Assembly: GCF_032586235.1 (NCBI RefSeq)
Contig: NZ_JAWHTD010000079.1
Location: forward strand, 1 to 8,502
Direction: 5' to 3'
DNA length: 8,502 nucleotides
From: Aestuariicoccus sp032586235
GTDB taxonomy: Bacteria > Pseudomonadota > Alphaproteobacteria > Rhodobacterales > Rhodobacteraceae
Positions 6,702-8,502 of the stretch are shown in pieces. Below the pieces are notes generated by a model that saw only the letters and a program-made list of their open reading frames with translations, made no database searches and was not told the origin of the DNA. The stretch's first letter is position 1. The number at the start of each line of letters is the position of its first letter. Made by a program: the position numbers and the translations under genes.

Positions 6702-7055
6702 TTACTCGCAGCGTGTGAAGCCCATCGGCTCCCAGACACCATCAAATTCCCAGAGGCGGCCATCCTCGGATATCATGAGTAAGCGCTCTTCGTCGTATGA
6801 CATGCCTTCGCCCATGCAGGAGAGCGTAATGCGCCAAGCAGGAAGAGTGGAAATTCGTTCAGACCTCTTAACATCACAACGCACTTCATAACCGATAAAC
6901 GAAGTTGCTGAATACAGAACAGGTGTTGGATCATGCTCGCCAATCATGTCTTTGTACTGACAGGCGCTCGGATCAGTCGTCCAGATGCCGTGCCAGTCAT
7001 CCGCATGTGCGAACGTTGGCGTTGCAAGGGCTACAAGAGCTGCGAGAAATTTCAT
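6702..7055 (-). CDS. Small secreted protein with four cysteines, unknown family
   Basis: 117 residues. Residues 1-18 are a classic Sec signal peptide ('MKFLAALVALATPTFAHA', cleavage after A18). The mature protein of about 99 residues has C32, C60, C80 and C116, enough for two disulfides, and an alternating strand pattern ('RLLMISEDGRLWEFDGVWEP'). It begins 'DDWHGIWTTDPSAC' and ends 'MGFTRCE'. The size and strand-rich, disulfide layout recall small periplasmic beta-barrel proteins such as lysozyme inhibitors, but I see no diagnostic motif, so that is only an analogy. The start is well supported: AGAGGTG on the minus strand a few bases upstream. It probably has its own promoter in the 7056-7110 interval, where a palindrome also lies. 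Confidence 0.75.
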   Translation of the reverse strand: MKFLAALVALATPTFAHADDWHGIWTTDPSACQYKDMIGEHDPTPVLYSATSFIGYEVRCDVKRSERISTLPAWRITLSCMGEGMSYDEERLLMISEDGRLWEFDGVWEPMGFTRCE

Positions 7056-7075
7056 GGGACACCTCTAACTAGTCC

Positions 7076-7090
7076 CGTCCGAGTCGGACG
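7076..7090. promoter_or_regulatory. Palindrome upstream of the four-cysteine protein gene
   Basis: CGTCCGAGTCGGACG has perfect 7-bp arms around a single G and is centred 28 bases upstream of the start at 7055. Its position between promoter and ribosome binding site is typical for an operator; it could also be a small leader hairpin. No regulator can be named. Confidence 0.45.
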
Positions 7091-7113
7091 AACAATATCA
7101 GAGAAACGCAAGG

Positions 7114-7171
7114 TTAGCTACCAAACCCTCGCACTTCGGCCAACAGGAGAACATCTTACCTACAAACCCTC
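7114..7171 (+). repeat. Imperfect direct repeat pair
   Basis: TTAGCTACCAAACCCTC (7114-7130) and TTACCTACAAACCCTC (7156-7171) differ by one substitution and one extra base. They sit 26 bp apart in the divergent intergenic region between the four-cysteine gene and the low-GC orphan. They could be regulator sites or remnants of a duplication. Confidence 0.4.
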
Positions 7172-7227
7172 AATTGATATGCGATAAACCTGAAGACCAG
7201 AATGGCGGCTAATACATTCCCAGACGC

Positions 7228-7264
7228 TTATCAACGGTATGCATGGCTATTAAATATCTATAAT
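7228..7264 (+). promoter_or_regulatory. Candidate promoter of the orphan gene, with a perfect -10
   Basis: A perfect TATAAT lies at 7259-7264, but no good -35 sits 17 bases upstream (GGTATG). An alternative pairing is TTATCA (7228-7233) with TAAATA (7251-7256). If TATAAT is used, transcription begins near 7271, which excludes the ATG at 7263 and supports the ATG at 7293. Confidence 0.45.
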
Positions 7265-7281
7265 GCATCGAGACAATATTG

Positions 7282-7287
7282 AAAGGA
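7282..7287 (+). promoter_or_regulatory. Ribosome binding site deciding the orphan gene start
   Basis: AAAGGA ends five bases before the ATG at 7293. The alternative ATG at 7263 has no such signal. Confidence 0.6.
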
Positions 7288-7292
7288 CTGAC

Positions 7293-7742
7293 ATGCGCGA
7301 ACAAGACGTTTATAGATGGCAATGGAAAGATGATCATAATCACCTAGCCTCTTATTGTTGTTATTCACAGATTTGCGTTGTTTGGAAAGGAGAATTGTAC
7401 GATACGTACTGTGGTGTTTTGACTGAAAGATCGCGGCTCAACCAAGACGAAGTTGAGATTGAGTTTCTTGGAAATCAAGACGACATGATCAAACTTCTAG
7501 CTGGTAGTGAAAACTACTATCGCCCCGAAGATGTTGTTGATATGCGCCACCCCAACAATCGACGTGCACCTATCTACTTGAAGCGAGGTGCAGAGCGCGA
7601 TGCGGATGTCATGTTGGCTTGGGCGTTGAATGCAATCGAAGAAAACCAGATGCAAGCAAGGGCAGCCCAAAATCGAATAAAGGCACTTCAAGATGCAGTT
7701 AAGCTAATTGAATCAGGCCGACTGGAAGAGGTCTATGTATAA
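7293..7742 (+). CDS. Low-GC orphan protein, unknown function
   Basis: 149 residues (159 from the less likely ATG at 7263). No signal peptide or membrane helix is present, so it is probably cytosolic. The N-terminal part (about 5-60) is aromatic and Cys-rich ('YRWQWKDD', 'SYCCYSQICVVW', 'YDTYCGVL') and looks strand-forming. The C-terminal part (about 105-145, 'VMLAWALNAIEENQMQARAA' onward) is a long amphipathic helix that could be a coiled coil. I do not recognise a family. By hand count the first 200 bases of the gene are near 40% GC, against above 60% in the enolase-family gene, so it was probably acquired horizontally. It lies between decayed sequence and an insertion sequence, which fits mobile cargo. 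A phage or plasmid origin is possible but unproven. Confidence 0.65.
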   Translation: MREQDVYRWQWKDDHNHLASYCCYSQICVVWKGELYDTYCGVLTERSRLNQDEVEIEFLGNQDDMIKLLAGSENYYRPEDVVDMRHPNNRRAPIYLKRGAERDADVMLAWALNAIEENQMQARAAQNRIKALQDAVKLIESGRLEEVYV

Positions 7743-7991
7743 TAGTAATAGACTGAAATTATGCACGACTGCATCGAGTTCGTTAAGCCTATCCATTTGT
7801 GGACGACAAACGCAACCCTCATGACGCGAATGGCGGCGAGCAGCCAGCCGAATGAGAAACCCGGTCCAGCGACTAGCACTTCACCTGAAAAGGCTTCGAA
7901 GTAGGCTTGTTCGTCGGCTGGGGTTTTGCCGTGGAAGCAACCGGTGCGGGCACGGGTCGCGAGGACGGTGTTCAGTATCCACGCTCTGGAG
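7743..7991. other. Region left of the IS element; possible interrupted minus-strand gene
   Basis: No intact gene is visible. On the minus strand a frame stays open from the IS boundary down to the TAG at 7733-7735. Its upstream part uses mostly C- or G-ending codons and reads protein-like ('LNTVLATRARTGCFHGKTPA' from about 7976, then 'EAYF'-type helix residues). It has no start codon on this side of the IS. It may be the 3' end of a gene cut by the insertion; I do not recognise the product. A short ATG-initiated frame from 7822 (28 codons) lies within it. Confidence 0.3.
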
Positions 7992-7999
7992 CAAACCCT

Positions 8000-8028
8000 C
8001 CGACTTTCAGTCGGAAGCGCTTCAGCGC
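8000..8028 (+). repeat. Two short hairpins near the IS left end
   Basis: CCGACT (8000-8005), loop TTC, AGTCGG (8009-8014) is followed two bases later by GCGCT (8017-8021), loop TC, AGCGC (8024-8028). In IS200/IS605 elements a small imperfect or perfect hairpin close to each end is what TnpA binds on the single-stranded DNA. The first hairpin is the better candidate. Confidence 0.55.
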
Positions 8029-8041
8029 GAAGAATCGTCGT

Positions 8042-8110
8042 ATGATCGTATTCTCCCGAAAATGAACCGGAGCCGGGGTCGGAGGTTCATTTTCGGGAGA
8101 ATACGATCAT
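8042..8110 (+). repeat. Perfect 27-bp inverted repeat over the tnpA start
   Basis: Positions 8042-8068 and 8084-8110 are exact reverse complements, separated by a 15-base GC-rich loop. The right arm contains the tnpA Shine-Dalgarno GGGAGA (8095-8100) and the first two bases of the ATG (8109-8111). The left arm supplies the pairing CTCCC (8053-8057). In RNA this would bury the ribosome binding site and start codon, as the leader hairpin does in Salmonella IS200, and could block translation of read-through transcripts. Confidence 0.85.
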
Positions 8111-8502
8111 GCAGTATGACAAGGGCAAACACTGCGTCTTCTACCATCGGTACCACCTCGTCTGGTCGACAAAGTACCGCTTCAAGGTCCTGACAGGCCG
8201 GGTGCGCCTGCGCGTGCGGGACATCTGTCGCCAGGTCTGCCGCGAGAACGATGTCGACATCTTGCGCGGGGTGCTGTCGAGCGACCACGTCCACATGTTC
8301 GTATCCGTGCCTCCGAAGCTCGCGATCTCCGATCTGGTGCGCAAGATGAAGGGTCGTTCGTCTCACAAGGTGCAACGAGCGTTCCCAGAACTGCGCAGGC
8401 GCTATTGGGCCCGCAGGTTCTGGGGGCTCGGGTATTTCTCGACAACCAACGGCGCCATCACCGAAGACATCGTACTTCAGTACCTCGAACAGCATATCGC
8501 CG
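8109..8502 (+). CDS. tnpA: IS200/IS605-family transposase TnpA (Y1 HUH), 3' end outside window
   Basis: The first 131 residues of a protein that usually has about 140-150. It opens with the family's 'HCVFYHRYHLVWSTKYRFKV' pattern (8-27). The HUH metal-binding pair is H60-V-H62 in 'SSDHVHMFVSVPPK' (57-70). 'RRYWARRFWGLGYFSTTNG' (97-115) corresponds to the conserved 'WARGYFxxTVG' block. The catalytic tyrosine should be Y125 in 'IVLQYLEQH' (121-129), where the helix places the third metal ligand four residues later; here that is H129, not the Gln of IS608. TnpA nicks and rejoins single-stranded ends during replication-coupled excision and insertion. The frame is intact to the window edge. The Shine-Dalgarno GGGAGA at 8095-8100 supports the start but lies inside the long hairpin. 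Confidence 0.92.
   Translation, partial: MQYDKGKHCVFYHRYHLVWSTKYRFKVLTGRVRLRVRDICRQVCRENDVDILRGVLSSDHVHMFVSVPPKLAISDLVRKMKGRSSHKVQRAFPELRRRYWARRFWGLGYFSTTNGAITEDIVLQYLEQHIA

Larger units (their letters stand above)
7992..8502 (+). mobile_element. IS200/IS605-family insertion sequence, left part (runs off the window)
   Basis: The transposase gene at 8109 is a Y1 HUH TnpA, and the sequence before it holds the subterminal hairpins typical of the left end of this family. These elements move as single strands, make no target duplication and have no terminal inverted repeats, so the left tip cannot be fixed from one copy. I place it just before the first hairpin (8000), which is approximate. No accessory tnpB is visible in the window; the right end lies outside it. 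Confidence 0.75.

Noticed and set aside
7782..7788. GTTAAGC resembling an integron attC core site (GTTRRRY), with another copy at 7698-7704
   Set aside because: No matching RYYYAAC partner, no L-box symmetry and no integrase or cassette array nearby; a 7-mer is expected by chance.
7992..8000. A third CAAACCCTC matching the core of the 7114-7171 direct repeats, next to the IS left end
   Set aside because: A 9-base match 800 bp away without shared flanks is weak evidence of any relation between the two sites.
8022..8495. Long minus-strand open frame opposite tnpA
   Set aside because: It is the antisense shadow of the transposase and reads through the inverted repeat twice; it has no domain or ribosome binding site.

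Overview
The window looks like an accessory or flexible stretch of a Gram-negative, moderately GC-rich proteobacterial replicon. An alphaproteobacterium is my best guess from codon use and gene types, but I cannot place it to genus. No ribosomal, tRNA, CRISPR or core housekeeping genes are present. The genes are mostly monocistronic, point in both directions and are separated by long non-coding or decayed stretches.

Layout, left to right. (1) A ParDE-type toxin-antitoxin pair on the minus strand (76-628) has a strong ribosome binding site and two palindromes in its promoter region. (2) An enolase-superfamily enzyme of the mandelate racemase subgroup (1072-2181) carries the complete catalytic residue set. 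(3) A small four-helix DUF2938 membrane protein (2437-2910) follows. (4) Next comes a TetR-type regulator that keeps only its ligand-binding domain (3236-3574). (5) A secreted LprI-domain protein (3647-4318) is convergent with a four-helix membrane protein carrying a PH-like C-terminal domain (4344-5360, minus). (6) A glycine-rich membrane protein (5548-6132) has a recognisable promoter. (7) A long mostly non-coding gap (6133-6701) follows. (8) A small secreted four-cysteine protein on the minus strand (6702-7055) is divergent from a low-GC orphan gene (7293-7742). (9) The window ends inside an IS200/IS605-family insertion sequence. Its Y1 (HUH) transposase gene starts at 8109, immediately after a perfect 27-bp inverted repeat that would hide the ribosome binding site and start codon.

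There is no multi-gene pathway here. The toxin-antitoxin pair is the only clear two-gene operon. The rest looks like single-gene cargo, envelope-related unknowns (one LprI-domain protein, one four-cysteine exported protein, three membrane proteins) and remnants, which suits a region with repeated gene gain and loss next to a mobile element. The points most worth a second look are the IS hairpin with its His-variant transposase active site, the exact match of catalytic spacing to mandelate racemase, the paired parDE operators, and the low-GC orphan with its repeat-bearing upstream region. I found no convincing new defence or other multi-gene system.
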